Shown here: positions 53,458 to 64,000 of the stretch, one piece after another | How the letters are laid out: every line of letters begins with the position of its first letter | How positions within the stretch are numbered: the first letter of the stretch is position 1 | Assembly (NCBI GenBank): GCA_016490735.1 | Contig: JAEMWC010000211.1 | Location: forward strand, 338,501-402,500 | Origin: Pachyseris speciosa | Taxonomy: Eukaryota > Cnidaria > Anthozoa > Scleractinia > Pachyseridae | Direction: 5' to 3' | DNA: 64,000 bases | Notes under the pieces: generated by a model | What the model was told of the DNA's origin: nothing | The model's database searches: none | The model's input: only the letters and a program-made list of their open reading frames with translations | Made by a program: the position numbers and the translations under genes

Positions 53458-53559
53458 AAAGCTGCCGATTTCTGTATGTCGACAAATGAGCACGATTTGT
53501 GCTGAGAAAACAAACTTGCCGAGTTGTGTGGCTCGGCAAATGAGGGTGTCTGGAAAACT

Positions 53560-54731
53560 CAGACCTAGAGAACTCAGACCTCAGACCTCAGACCTAGAAA
53601 ACTCAGACCCCCCCCCCCCCCCCAAATCTGGAAAACTCAGACGCCCTCAAAACTATACAAATTTTCAAAGTCAAATAAACGTGGGCAATATGAATTATCG
53701 CCGTTCAGTGCGCTGAAATGTTACACGCTCTATTTATCGCAGATAACAAACATTTCACCTTTGTCGTCTCATGTTATTATAATCGGCTCCGGAGCACAAG
53801 ACCTAGAAAACTCAGACCCCCCAATCTGGAAAACTCAGACCCCCTCATAACTATACAAATTTTCAAAGTCAAATAAACGTGGACAAAATGAATTATCGCC
53901 GTTCAGTGCGCTGAAATGTTACACGCTCTATTTATCGCAGATAACAAACATTTCACCTTTGTCGTCTCATGTTATTATAATCGGCTCCGGAGCACAAGAC
54001 CTAGAAAACTCAGACCCCCCAATCTGGAAAACTCAGACCCCCTCATAACTATACAAATTTTCAAAGTCAAATAAACGTGGACAAAATGAATTATCGCCGT
54101 TCAGTGCGCTGAAATGTTACACGCTCTATTTATCGCAGATAACAAACATTTCACCTTTGTCGTCTCATGTTATTATAATCGGCTCCGGAGCACAAGACCT
54201 AGAAAACTCAGACCCCCCAATCTGGAAAACTCAGACCCCCTCATAACTATACAAATTTTCAAAGTCAAATAAACGTGGACAAAATGAATTATCGCCGTTC
54301 AGTGCGCTGAAATGTTACACGCTCTATTTATCGCAGATAACAAACATTTCACCTTTGTCGTCTCATGTTATTATAATCGGCTCCGGAGCACAAGACCTAG
54401 AAAACTCAGACCCCCCCAATCTGGAAAACTCAGACCCCCTCATAACTATACAAATTTTCAAAGTCAAATAAACGTGGACAAAATGAATTATCGCCGTTCA
54501 GTGCGCTGAAATGTTACACGCTCTATTTATCGCAGATAACAAACATTTCACCTTTGTCGTCTCATGTTATTATAATCGGCTCCGGAGCACAAGACCTAGA
54601 AAACTCAGACCCCCCCAATCTGGAAAACTCAGACCCCCTCATAACTATACAAATTTTCAAAGTCAAATAAACGTGGACAAAATGAATTATCGCCGTTCAG
54701 TGCGCTGAAATGTTACACGCTCTATTTATCG
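53560..54731. repeat. 198-bp tandem satellite, about 6 copies
   Basis: AATCGGCTCCGGAGCACAAG recurs at 53781, 53979, 54177, 54375 and 54574 (periods 198, 198, 198, 199). Each unit has two CTCAGACCCCC runs and TGAATTATCGCCGTTCAGTG. The first unit is irregular with a C(15) tract. Confidence 0.95.
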
Positions 54732-54939
54732 TAGCCTCCCACGCAGTCGTTTTTAGGGGAGTCGTATTTCACCTCCTCCCCACAAACGCCTGCTTCCCCG
54801 AAGCCAACATTCCTTTCCCATTCTTTGGCTCGTGGGCATCCTAGCCAATCACGATCGAGCAACTGGCAAGCGCTGACAAGTAAAATTATTACTCGGGATA
54901 CTGTAAGTATACCGAGTTATAAAATGTGTCAGATTTCAG

Positions 54940-54970
<31 letters not shown>

Positions 54971-57020
54971 CCTGTGCAGCAAAATGCACAATACAATTAC
55001 GTTCCGGTGTTTGGATTGGCCAATGCACAATAGCAGGCACGTGGCGGTGTGTTCATTGGTTAAAGCAAACCACATAAGTCCAAAGGTCGAAAGGCTAACA
55101 TCACGCGACGGTTGTTTACAAGTTATGCAAATTCATCGTGTTTGAGTTGTGAAGCTAGATATTTTAAGACAGCACAGTCAGTCAGAGTCTGTCCCCGTGA
55201 AAAGGTTTGCCGAGTGTTAAGAAAAAGTTGGAAGCCTCGCACGTGTAATCGATATCACAAGTCGAAATCGAATGCTGTGACAGAAAAATTACAGATTTGC
55301 ACAAAGTTGTTTTCGTAATGTGATACCTTCCATTTAATACGTGGCCGCAAGTGAACACTCAAGGTTAAATAATCCACTTCGACCGCGGAACAAATTTTCC
55401 TGCACATATCTTTGTTAAGTTGTGAAACTGGATTTTAACACAGTACAGACTGTCCGTGTGAAAAGGTTTGCCGAATTTAAGACAAGGTTGGAAGCGTCGC
55501 ACGTGCTGTGAGTATCGACTCGAATTAGAACGTTGTGACAGTTCTATATTTAGATAATCGCAAAGTTGTTTTGATGTAATTTGATCCGGATTATACCACA
55601 ACTCAATCGCTGTGACAGATCTATATTTAGAGACAAGTTTGCGAATTTTTGGTTTTCACGTGCGTCAGAAAAAAAAACTAAAATTAAACATTTAGATTTT
55701 TTACCTTCATCAGGTAAATGACATTTAAGCCAAGTAACAAGCTTTGTTTTGAAAATAGAGCAGTTTGAATTTCAAGTGCTTTTTACAATGCGCGACATCT
55801 GGACATGTCACATACACGGAAACGATTCGCCTTGTGTTTTCAAGTTTGTTTTCAAGCTTCGCAGAGAGAAAAAACTCCAGATGTTGCCACTTAATCTAGA
55901 AATAAACAACAACAGCTAACAAGGAATATGGATGACAACTCTCAAAACGGTTTAACGAGCTTTGCTCGAACGTGAACAAAAAGGTCTTACGTGAACCCAA
56001 AAGCAAACCATTAGCCGGATAGTTTCGAGAATCGGAAAGCGTGCGTCCGGCTTCTGGAACAAAACAGTATCCCGAGTTAACGCTCATAGAGCGTCTTGTT
56101 GAACCTAATGCGTGTCTCTTTCTCTCGCGAATTTGTAAACGTATCGAAGCGCTGGAGCCGATTTGTTTTTGAGTAATATGATGTGTTACGAGAGACCTTT
56201 AAAACTTGTTAACGCGAATAAGAATTTAGACGCGACCGAGTTACAGATCTGAAGCATTTATCAGTCCATCAAACGTAGAGTAATTAACCGGCGTGAAATT
56301 ATCACACATGGCACAACAACAAAGCTGGATCTCTCATGGTCCTGCATTAAATCAGATGAAATTCGCCCACACCACGACCCCAAAAAGTCTTGGAAGGTTA
56401 TCAAACACCGGTGACATAGACTGTGCCAATTCATCTGCTTTTTTTCTTCAGTTCACGCGAAGCGGACGGTAAAATTATGTAGCTTGCTGCCTCGCCGCTC
56501 GCTCGATCCATTGCGCGCTGTGGTCTACCGATGGCAAAATCTCCCGTTCCTCCAAATTACTCAGACTAACCAACGATACGCCAATACTTCTTAAATAACT
56601 GACTTGGCCCTTCATCAAATTCACGAGAGGTGACCACAACAGCTACAACAGGACCAGGAGTAGCGGCGAGGATATCGAAGATTGAAGGCGAAGCTTGATA
56701 AATAAGTGGCTATCGTAACTAGTGGGCAAATTGACGAAAATGCCGCTGTTTCCTCTGACAAATTCTTAAATTGAAGTCAGTTGATAGGCATTCAAAGAGG
56801 AATTCTGAACGCAGAGTACACGGTAATCAGAGCTCGCTCAAGCTCTGTCTCTGCAATGTTGAACTGTAACTCCCGCGAGGCCAAGGTCAACTTTCCAGAA
56901 TTTAGTAGGTAAAATGTGATTGGCCAAGCGGCGGGAAAGGAATGTTGGCTTCGGGGAAGCAGGCGTTTGTGGGGAGGAGGTGAAATACGACTCCCCTAAA
57001 AACGACTGCGTGGGAGGCTA
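54732..57020. mobile_element. 2.3-kb foldback element inserted in the satellite (Mutator-like)
   Basis: TAGCCTCCCACGCAGTCGTT at the left is mirrored by AACGACTGCGTGGGAGGCTA at the right; arms run to about 100 bp (to AAGCCAACATTCCTTTCC). TATTTATCG flanks both sides (54723-54731 and 57021-57029). No transposase ORF; contains a T(29) tract at 54942. TIR length and 9-bp duplication fit Mutator-like elements; non-autonomous. Confidence 0.88.
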
Positions 57021-57215
57021 TATTTATCGCAGATAACAAACATTTCACCTTTGTCGTCTCACTTTATTATAATCAACTCCGAAGCACAAGACCTAGAAAA
57101 CTCAGACCCCCCCAATCTGGAAAACTCAGACCCCCTCATGAACGGCGATAATTCATTTTGCCCACTGTTATTTGAAAATTTATATAGTTATGAGGGGGTC
57201 TGAGTTTTCCAGTTT
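57021..57215. repeat. Continuation of the satellite after the insertion, ending in an inverted half-unit
   Basis: From TATTTATCGCAGATAACAAA the satellite resumes in register with 54723, then at about 57139 it turns into an inverted partial unit (GAACGGCGATAATTCATTTT ... GAGGGGGTCTGAGTTTTCC). Confidence 0.9.
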
Positions 57216-57222
57216 AATTACA

Positions 57223-57662
57223 GGGGCACCCAACGACAAATTTCGGTAGATATCTGTTCGGTGGAGGGTAATTCGCCTTGGGTTTTCGGCGTCGTTTAAA
57301 GAGTGCATTCGGATTTTCGTAACTAAAACGTGGCCTAAAAGATTCGCAGTTAGGAAATCATTGTCCCTAAGGTTTTCGGATAGGTCGAAATTGTTTTTGT
57401 TAGTCCAAAACGTCCGCTAGCATTTTCGGAAAGAAAATAGTTCCCTAGAAAGTTCGTGGAAAGTTCATTTCAGCTTGCATTTTCTCAAAGGAAGATTTTG
57501 TTCCCTAATATTTTCGGGCAATTAAAATTTCAGCTAGGGAATCCGAATAGATGAACTTCTTCTAGCTAATGAAAACATCACTTAAAACAGACTTCAAACA
57601 CCATAAGGGACTTAAAAATGCCTTTCTATAGCTTTTGGTTGATTTGACTCGTTGAGTTCCCC
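57223..57662. repeat. MITE with GGGGCACCCAACGA ends, copy B (inverted relative to copy A)
   Basis: GGGGCACCCAACGAC at the left and TCGTTGAGTTCCCC at the right. Its interior matches the reverse complement of 32646-33091 with many substitutions (for example GAAAATAGTTCCCTAGAAAG). Confidence 0.75.
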
Positions 57663-58676
57663 TGGTCTTAGAGAGGCACACGATCACGACATTAAAAATA
57701 ACAAGAGGCTACAATTAGCCTAAACCCGGGCTTGCAAAAAAACAGTATTGTATCCCTAACTTAGTGCTAAACAAAAGAATAGAGGGAAGTCTGTCTTTCT
57801 TACATCGGACGGATTGTGTTTAGCTTGTGTTGGAGTCTATTTCTTTAGACCCCTATCAACATATATTCCTCTAAAATACAGCTCAACCATTGAGAACAAT
57901 AATTATAACACTTGAAAAAATATTTCTAAAAGAACAAGAAAAAGAGAAACAGAAAAAAATAAAGCCCGTGATATATACCACTAAAAGACATCGAACCTGG
58001 GTTAGCTGCGTCATAGGCAGGAACAATGACCTTTAGGCCACAGAGGTTTATCATTATGCAAGGTGATAAAAATAGTGTATTGATTCCAAAAAAAAACTAA
58101 GCACACTTGTTTTCGCTTCGATGGATAATTGTTTGAGAAAGGAAACGCTTATCGAACGATGTAGGATTTTTTCGCATAAATGTGAATGGAGTCTCGGTGA
58201 AATGTGAGTAGAAAATTAATTAGCAGAGTGAAACTGTTTACAAATACGTCAATCCAGGGTCATTTGAAACACAAGAAAGGAACGTTTCTGGACAGCAGTC
58301 CATCGGGAGTTAAGTTTACTTATGTTAAAAGCTTTCTTCTCGCCGTTGAACTTGCAATCATTCGCATAGACACTTCTCTTAACATATTGTTTGTTCAGAC
58401 TTCAAAAGCCACAAGATGAATCGACATTTTCCGATACGTGACAACACGCATCACTGTTGTTAAAAATAGTTAGCGCTTGCGCAGAAACGCCGGAAGTGCC
58501 CTTTGTGGATGATACTCGACGACGAAAAAGAAGAACCGTCGGTAGTTCTAGACCCGGGCGCCGCGCGAGACGCGCGCAGCCCGGGTAATAATTATTTATG
58601 TGTAAAGAATGTGGGAAAATTTGTGTCCCTGATTAAAACAAATAAGAAAAGAAAAAGAGATAGAGAACCTTCTCGA

Positions 58677-58677
<1 letters not shown>
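57663..58677. other. Intergenic, no gene seen
   Basis: Holds a weak tRNA-like sequence (57980-58048) and a GC-rich hairpin ACCCGGGCGCCGCGCG/CGCGCGCAGCCCGGGT at 58552-58587. No supported ORF. Confidence 0.4.
57980..58048 (-). other. tRNA-like pseudogene or SINE head
   Basis: Minus strand has A-box-like TGGCCTAAAGG and B-box-like AGGTTCGATGTC with an arm CCTGC-CTATGAC-GCAGC between them, but no good acceptor stem. Probably a decayed tRNA or tRNA-derived SINE. Confidence 0.4.

Positions 58678-58743
<66 letters not shown>
58678..58743. repeat. (AAT)n microsatellite
   Basis: About 22 AAT units; the poly-Asn frame is an artefact. Confidence 0.9.
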
Positions 58744-58745
<2 letters not shown>

Positions 58746-58836
58746 CTTTATTTACCCTCTGTAGTATTTATAGCACAAAGGCTAGTGGGGCCGAGCAAAT
58801 ACAGAAACAAATAAAGTCAAATTAAAGCAACTCAAC

Positions 58837-58877
58837 TCAAATCAAATCAAATCAAATCAAATCAAATCAAATCAAAT
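58837..58877. repeat. (AAATC)n microsatellite
   Basis: About eight AAATC units. Confidence 0.9.
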
Positions 58878-60099
58878 GTTGGTTTTTGGGGAGAGGGGAA
58901 AACCGGAGTACCCGGAGAAAAACCTCTCATATTCTTTACCTCTCAGTAAAATCTATAAAGTCGCCCTTGGCAGTGAAAGGGTTAAAACACGCTGCATTAT
59001 TTTCAATAATTCCTGTTCGCCGAATTCTTAGACTTTTAAAGAGAAAGATCAGACAAAGAGTTAGAAATGCTCTGAAAGCAAGTGTTCCAAAGACCTCATT
59101 TATTAGAGTTTTGTGTACCAATTACAAGTATTGGCGTCTGTGGCATGACGATGAACATTATTTTAGTAATTTTGTGTAACAAACTCAAAACTTCCACACT
59201 CCTGTTCCTTTCATTGACTCGAATGCACTCCATAATCTTTGATTATTACTAGTAATAACAGATAAGATAATAACACCAAAAAACCTTTTTAGAGCTTATA
59301 GAGTCTGTCGACAGTCTTGCTAGACCGCGAGCGGTCGTCCTGTGTTCCTCAGAGCCACGCGTGCCGCGAGAAAAGTTAAAATTATGCAAATTACTGGCAA
59401 AAAGGAGGAGAGACTGGGGCTCTGCCGTTATCGCATTTTAACATGCTCGCGGTCTATGATCCGGGGGGTTACTTGGGTCAATTTCTGCTGGGTATGTGCC
59501 GCTAGTCTCTCAGAACCCCCACCCCGTTATAGTCTATTCTGTGGCCGATTATAGACCCCATCTTAGTCACTTTTGGGCAAATGTAATTTTCGAGCAACAC
59601 AACGACCAATTCCACAATGAATGGCAATGAAACATCAAGCCGCTGTCATGCAAGTGAAACAGAGGTTTCTCAGTTGGATGCAGGCAGAGCCACGCGCTCA
59701 AAGAATAATTCAAAATTTTAGGTCGTTGTTTTCGACATTACACCCAGCTAGATGATCTGTTCCCGGACCATCTTCGTCTGTAGGGAACAATTCTTATTGG
59801 CTGCTCAAGGTGTATACAGGCGGAGCACGATAGCAAATTCAAAGACCTTCAAAGTTTCATGAAGTTTAGCTCTAACAAGGCACACATAGACCTCCCTTTT
59901 CTGTATGAGATCGGGGGAGTATTTTTAAAGATTTTTCTTAGCAAGGGCTGGTTTTGTATTAGGTGCCATTTGTTCATTAGCATCTGTTTGAGATTCTAAA
60001 GGCACTGATGGGCGATATTATTCTGTAACAAACGGCAAAATTCGTTTGCGTGTTTTTTGTTTATTTTGTAGAGCCGACATTCTTTCACTATAATTAACT
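58878..60099. other. Intergenic, no gene seen
   Basis: Short frames only. No recognisable protein, RNA gene or element end. Confidence 0.4.
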
Positions 60100-60114
60100 C
60101 CCGACAGGGTCATA

Positions 60115-60948
60115 TTCACAACTGCCCGACAATGCCATTCTCGTTACACTTGACGTTTCTTCACTCTACACCAACATACCCCATAACGAAGGCATCAATG
60201 CATGTCGTTACTTCCTCGATACACGCAAACGCACTACCTCCACTATCGGCACTGAAACTCTCTGTGACCTCATACGCATGATACTCACTATGAACAACTT
60301 TTCATTCGACGACAAGCACTACTTGCAAGTACACGGCACTGCCATGGGAACTAGAATGGCACCATCTTATGCCAATCTTTTTCTCGCCAAACTCGAGACA
60401 AACGCTATATCACATGCCCCACACCAACCGCATACCTGGTGGCGCTTTATAGATGACATTTTTATGATATGGACACACTCAGTAGACGATCTCAACACCT
60501 TAACCACATATCTCAACAACATTCACCCTACAATTAAATTTACTTCCAATTATTCTTTCTCATCCATACCCTTTCTGGACGTCAACGTGTCACTGAGCAA
60601 CGGTAAAATCACTACTGATCTTTACACTAAGGCTACTGACAAACATCTCTACTTGTTACAATCCTCTTGCCATCCCAGACACAGCAAAAGAGCTATTCCA
60701 TTCAGTTTAGCTCTCAGACTTCGACGCATCTGCTCTTCTGACGAAACTTTCGCACTCCGTCTTAACGAACTTAAGTCTTATCTCAACAAACGTGGGTACA
60801 ATCTCTCTTACCTCAACAACGAAATACAACGCGTTTACAACATTTCACGTACCGAAGCACTTGCCCCCAAACAACGCAATTCCGATACTAACCAGCCTAC
60901 ACGTGTACCCCTTGTCATAACATACAATCCAGCTATTCGCTCCGTATC
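60115..60948 (+). pseudogene. Penelope-like reverse transcriptase (C-terminal part)
   Basis: Frame runs from SYSQLPDNAILVTLDVSSLY (motif A, catalytic Asp in VTLD) through GTAMGTRMAPSYANLFLAKL (motif B) to WWRFIDDIFMIW (motif C, catalytic IDD), SIPFLDVNVSL and KRAIPFSLALRLRRIC in the thumb region. It enters the inserted element after IRSVS and there reads into a stop within 15 codons. The reverse transcriptase would be telomerase-like and use target priming. The upstream fingers region is absent, so the copy is inactive even without the insertion. Confidence 0.9.
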
Positions 60949-62469
60949 GGCATGTGCTAAAACCCAGACGATGGATTCTGGACGATAGACGATGGACGAT
61001 GGACGATGGACGATGGACGATGGACGATGGACGATGGACGATGGACGATGGACGATGGCCAAAACGTGACATGAACAGGAAATTATAATTTGGGCAAAAA
61101 TATTACATGTATATTCCAAAAATAAATAGACGAAGGACGATGGATGCCACACGAGGGCAAAATTGGTCACACAATCGTTAAGGATATCAGTTGTCACACA
61201 ATGTCACATGAATTATTAGAGACTGTACGCAGTCCGTAGTAAGCATGCATGACGCGGTAGAACTGTACCCCATACGGCAAACACATGTTATGAACGGTTG
61301 GTAATCAAGGCTATGTGGCCCGTAGGAAGGTGGCTACAAGGGATCCCACCTTAGTTTTTGAGATGTTTTGGTTAAGCTTTCGCTTTCGCTTTCCACGGGC
61401 CGGGAGCAACAGTTCATTTTTTTCCTTCGATGCTCCATTGTAAAAATACACTCATTTTTAGAAGAACACGTAGAATTTGGCTAAGCCTGGGAATGTTCTA
61501 TTTTTATCTCATATTTTGGTTTAAATCTTGGCCTCAACATTAGCATTAGCGGACTTACAACAGTTACAATCGGATGACATTAGACATTTAACGATAGACG
61601 ATCGTATGCCAGTGTCGAGTTTGTGACGGAACATCACATTAACACGAAATTTGTCAAATCGCGGGTAAAACGAATAAATGAATGTCTGCAATGTCAGATC
61701 CGGCATAGTTAGTAGAGTATGGTCAGATATGTGTTATGACGGCGGTATTGACATGTTGGCATCTAAATTTCACGCAATAAAAAGGAAAAAACTGTGAAAT
61801 AGAATAGAATCTCTGATAGAACAAGCACAACCAGACAACTGAGATTCACTCATTAATTTCGTTACATTGGAAATCAAACTTATGACGCAATTCTGAGAGA
61901 CGGTACACCCTTTTTCATTTCACAAGAACCATTTTTCGTGTGGGATACTTGTGATAGGGCAGCGTGCTTGTGGAAAGGTTAGACCAAAACAGCTCAAAAA
62001 GGTGTGATCGCTTGTAGCCACCTCCCTACGGGCCACATAGCCTGGATTACTAGCCGTACATAACATGTGTTTGCCGTATGGGATAGGGTTCTACCGCGTC
62101 ATGCATGCCTCATACTACTACGGACTGCGTGTGGTCTCTAATAACTTGTGTGACATTATGTGACAACTGATAACCCTAAAGATTATGTGACAACTGATAT
62201 TCTTAAAGATTATGTGACAAATTTTGCCCTTAGCTTGTCTGGCATCCATCGTCCTTCGTCTATTTATTTTGCCCGCGATTGTGTAACGAATTTGAATTTC
62301 GTGTTCATGCCCCGTTTTGCCACAAAATCGACACCGGCATATCGTCCATCGTCCATCGTCCATCGTCCATCGTCCATCGTCTATCGTCCATCGTCCATCG
62401 TCCATCGTCCATCGTCTATCGTCCATCGTCTATCGTCCAGAATCCATCGTCTGGGTTTTAGCACATGCC
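60949..62469. mobile_element. 1.5-kb Mutator-like non-autonomous element with GACGATG minisatellite ends
   Basis: GGCATGTGCTAAAACCCAGA at the left is mirrored by TCTGGGTTTTAGCACATGCC at the right. CTCCGTATC lies on both sides (60940-60948 and 62470-62478), an exact 9-bp duplication. Each arm contains a tandem array of GACGATG-type units (about 60965-61058 and, inverted, 62341-62451). Outer arm similarity continues inward for about 400 bp (GGCCACATAGCC, ACACATGTTATG). No transposase. Confidence 0.92.
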
Positions 62470-62478
62470 CTCCGTATC

Positions 62479-63070
62479 ATCTATTATTCACAAACACTTC
62501 AACATTTTATCTTCATCTCCCCGCTGCGTTGACGTTTTCAAGGCTGCCCCTCTTGTTGCTTTCCGACGTTCTAACAATCTTAACGATCTATTGGTCAGTG
62601 CTAAACTACGTAAACCTGCTAAAAATAATCAACCCCTTGGTGCCTTTCGCTGTGACCACAACTGTTTAACATGCAACTACATAACTGATGGACTTACAAC
62701 CTATACTTTTCATTCCACCGGCGAAACTAGATTTATCAAACATCACATTGACTGTAATTCCAAAAATGTCATATACATGGTACAATGCAATCACTGTCAC
62801 AAACAATACATAGGCGAAACTAAACGACGACTTAAGGACCGTTTCAACGAACATCGTAGAACAGTCGACAAACAAACCAACAGCTCTAAACCCACTGCAG
62901 TATCAGAACTTTTTCTCTCTAACGGTCACAGCGCTTCTGACATGCAACTAATTCCACTAGAACTGTCCAAATCTAATCGTGACGGTGTACGAAGAGCCAG
63001 AGAAGCATATCTAATTGATAGAGGTCAAACTCTTGAACCGTTAGGTATCAACAGAAAAGAAGAAATATAA
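62479..63070 (+). pseudogene. Penelope-like GIY-YIG endonuclease domain
   Basis: Continues the reverse-transcriptase frame directly after the duplicated target site: SIIHKHFNILSSSPRCVDVF, a Cys pair (CDHNCLTC), then the GIY-YIG core NVIYMVQCNHCHKQYIGETK followed by RRLKDRFNEHRRTV, and a conserved RREAYLIDRGQ-like end (RAREAYLIDRGQTLEPLGIN). Stop TAA at 63068-63070. Domain intact; separated from its reverse transcriptase by the insertion. Confidence 0.9.
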
Positions 63071-63234
63071 TACCTATCTTTTTGTTTTCTTGTTACGTTT
63101 TTTTCAAATTTTCAAACTGTAACGTTTTTTTATTTTACGTTGTATTGTTTACCTTTATTATAATATCATGTTACATGTACAACTTTTTTAAAACTGTAAC
63201 GTCGTTTCATCTTAGGGTCATAATATGTAACACC

Positions 63235-63263
63235 CTGATGAAGGAAGGCTGTGCCTCCCGAAA
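63235..63263 (+). ncRNA. Hammerhead-ribozyme-like core of the Penelope-like element
   Basis: CTGATGA (63235-63241), an imperfect stem II (GGC-TGT-GCC with outer GG/CC pairs and one unpaired A) and CGAAA (63259-63263) reproduce the hammerhead catalytic core order. Hammerhead motifs are known in Penelope-like element termini. Position 10.1 is A rather than G, and stems I and III are short, so activity is doubtful. Confidence 0.5.
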
Positions 63264-63400
63264 TATTGGTTTAAATATATATTCCTAGCCGTGTAACCAG
63301 CCTTGCTTGTTTCTTACCGTTTTCTAGTTTACAATTTTATAGCTGGTTAGATCTATTACAGGATCCGGCTCTTCTATTTTGCAACGGTGGTCCTTGCTAT
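63264..63400 (+). repeat. Penelope-like 3' terminal sequence
   Basis: TATATTCCTAGCCGTGTAAC through TTTTGCAACGGTGGTCCTTG is nearly identical to 18691-18825. Confidence 0.85.
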
Positions 63401-63648
63401 TTAGTATCTTCCAGTGTTTTCATATTCACAAGGTTATCTGGATAACATCTAAAATCTTTTTTGTTTAAATAAAGCAGAGTTTCCTTCAAATTTTTCTTTT
63501 GAAGAGTTAGTTCTAAGAACCGCCTTAGATAATTTGCTGACGCCCGGAGGGTGACAGGAGTTAAAATGATAGCTGAAATGCGTGAATTGGAAGTGCGTGC
63601 GTACGTCATGAATAGACTCCTTTTCAAATCTCTCGCCCTTGTATGACC

Positions 63649-64000
63649 TTAGCATGTTCGATGATCGCCATTTGGTCCTGACACCGCAGAGTGTGCCTTA
63701 TCTCTAGGTTGTTTTACATCATCGTTATTTCTAGATTCTAGCTGTTTGATCCTGGTGAGTTTGATTTTGTTCCGGTCTACTCGCCGATAGTGAAACTCAA
63801 TGAGAGCGTCGACATATTTTTGCTCAGCGTTCTTTCTTATCATGGTAATCTCCCTTTTAAATTCATCATCTGGCGCGATGTGTACTCTCGCGTTGTAACG
63901 CAGAGTTTCTGGACAAGTTCCTTTTTCCTTTTCCCGGAGGGTGAATTGACGATCAATCAAAAACTGAAGCTGTTCCTCTGTAATACGGTAACGCGGTCTG
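63649..64000 (-). CDS. Partial unrecognised ORF running off the window end
   Basis: The minus-strand frame is open from the window edge (64000) to a stop at 63649. It begins RPRYRITEEQLQFLIDRQFT, a helix-turn-helix-like opening I have seen in cnidarian integrase-core repeat proteins. It continues LREKEKGTCPETLRYNARVH, then a charged helical segment (KYVDALIEFHYRRVDRNKIK) and a short tail. Its 5' end lies outside the window. Probably transposon-derived; function unknown. Confidence 0.45.
   Translation of the reverse strand, partial: RPRYRITEEQLQFLIDRQFTLREKEKGTCPETLRYNARVHIAPDDEFKREITMIRKNAEQKYVDALIEFHYRRVDRNKIKLTRIKQLESRNNDDVKQPRDKAHSAVSGPNGDHRTC

Larger units (their letters stand above)
60100..63262 (+). 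mobile_element. Penelope-like retroelement, 5'-truncated and split by an insertion
   Basis: Reverse-transcriptase part 60115-60948, interrupting element 60949-62469, GIY-YIG part 62479-63070, then a hammerhead-like core and a terminal stretch shared with 18691-18825. The N-terminal third of the reverse transcriptase is missing upstream of about 60115. Identified by the characteristic RT plus GIY-YIG order. Confidence 0.9.

Noticed and set aside
53560..54731. Regular repeats resembling a CRISPR array
   Set aside because: The whole 198-bp unit repeats; there are no unique spacers, no cas genes and the DNA is eukaryotic. It is a satellite.
54942..54970. T(29) tract as a retrogene poly-A tail (minus strand)
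   Set aside because: It lies inside the foldback element with no retrocopied coding sequence or duplication next to it.
60965..62451. GACGATG repeats as CRISPR or telomere-like arrays
   Set aside because: Units are contiguous without spacers and lie inside the inverted ends of one inserted element.

Overview
The window is eukaryotic nuclear DNA, AT-rich, intron-rich and crowded with transposon debris. Two ordinary animal genes with vertebrate-like exon structure (METTL1, an MCFD2-like gene), a DUF229 membrane-anchored phosphatase/sulfatase-like gene, and several multicopy repeat proteins that I recognise from coral and sea-anemone genomes point to a cnidarian, most likely a stony coral. Species cannot be named from the sequence alone.

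Layout. 1-2818: upstream DNA with a 461-bp tandem duplication. 2819-13234 (+): METTL1, eight exons, with LINE, foldback and MITE insertions in its introns. 14899-17653 (-): a four-exon MCFD2-like EF-hand secreted protein, convergent with METTL1. 17654-22003: repeats, including a Penelope-like terminal palindrome and a small terminal-inverted-repeat (TIR) element with a Cys-rich ORF. 22004-52914 (-): a three-exon DUF229 gene of about 656 codons; all exon junctions agree in phase, and its first intron is about 26.8 kb. That intron holds most of the unusual material: two tyrosine-recombinase (Crypton/KIAA1958-like) elements in inverted orientation, broken multicopy genes (G2E3-like first exon, RecQ-like helicase, a large coiled-coil/Cys-rich repeat gene), and a chain of three MITEs sharing TTA junctions. 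53560-57215: a 198-bp satellite interrupted by a 2.3-kb foldback element with a 9-bp target-site duplication. 60100-63262 (+): a Penelope-like retroelement (reverse transcriptase plus GIY-YIG endonuclease) split cleanly by a 1.5-kb element with minisatellite-rich inverted ends and a 9-bp target-site duplication, followed by a hammerhead-like core.

The three host genes are functionally unrelated: tRNA m7G modification, ER-to-Golgi cargo export, and a type II membrane enzyme. The main biological story is layered transposition. Several insertions can be ordered in time because an empty site or a matching second copy lies in the same window. The strongest candidate for something undescribed is the pair of near-identical, already broken tyrosine-recombinase elements (29702-36747). 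They carry 24-bp terminal inverted repeats and a conserved terminal hairpin, features not expected of classical Cryptons.
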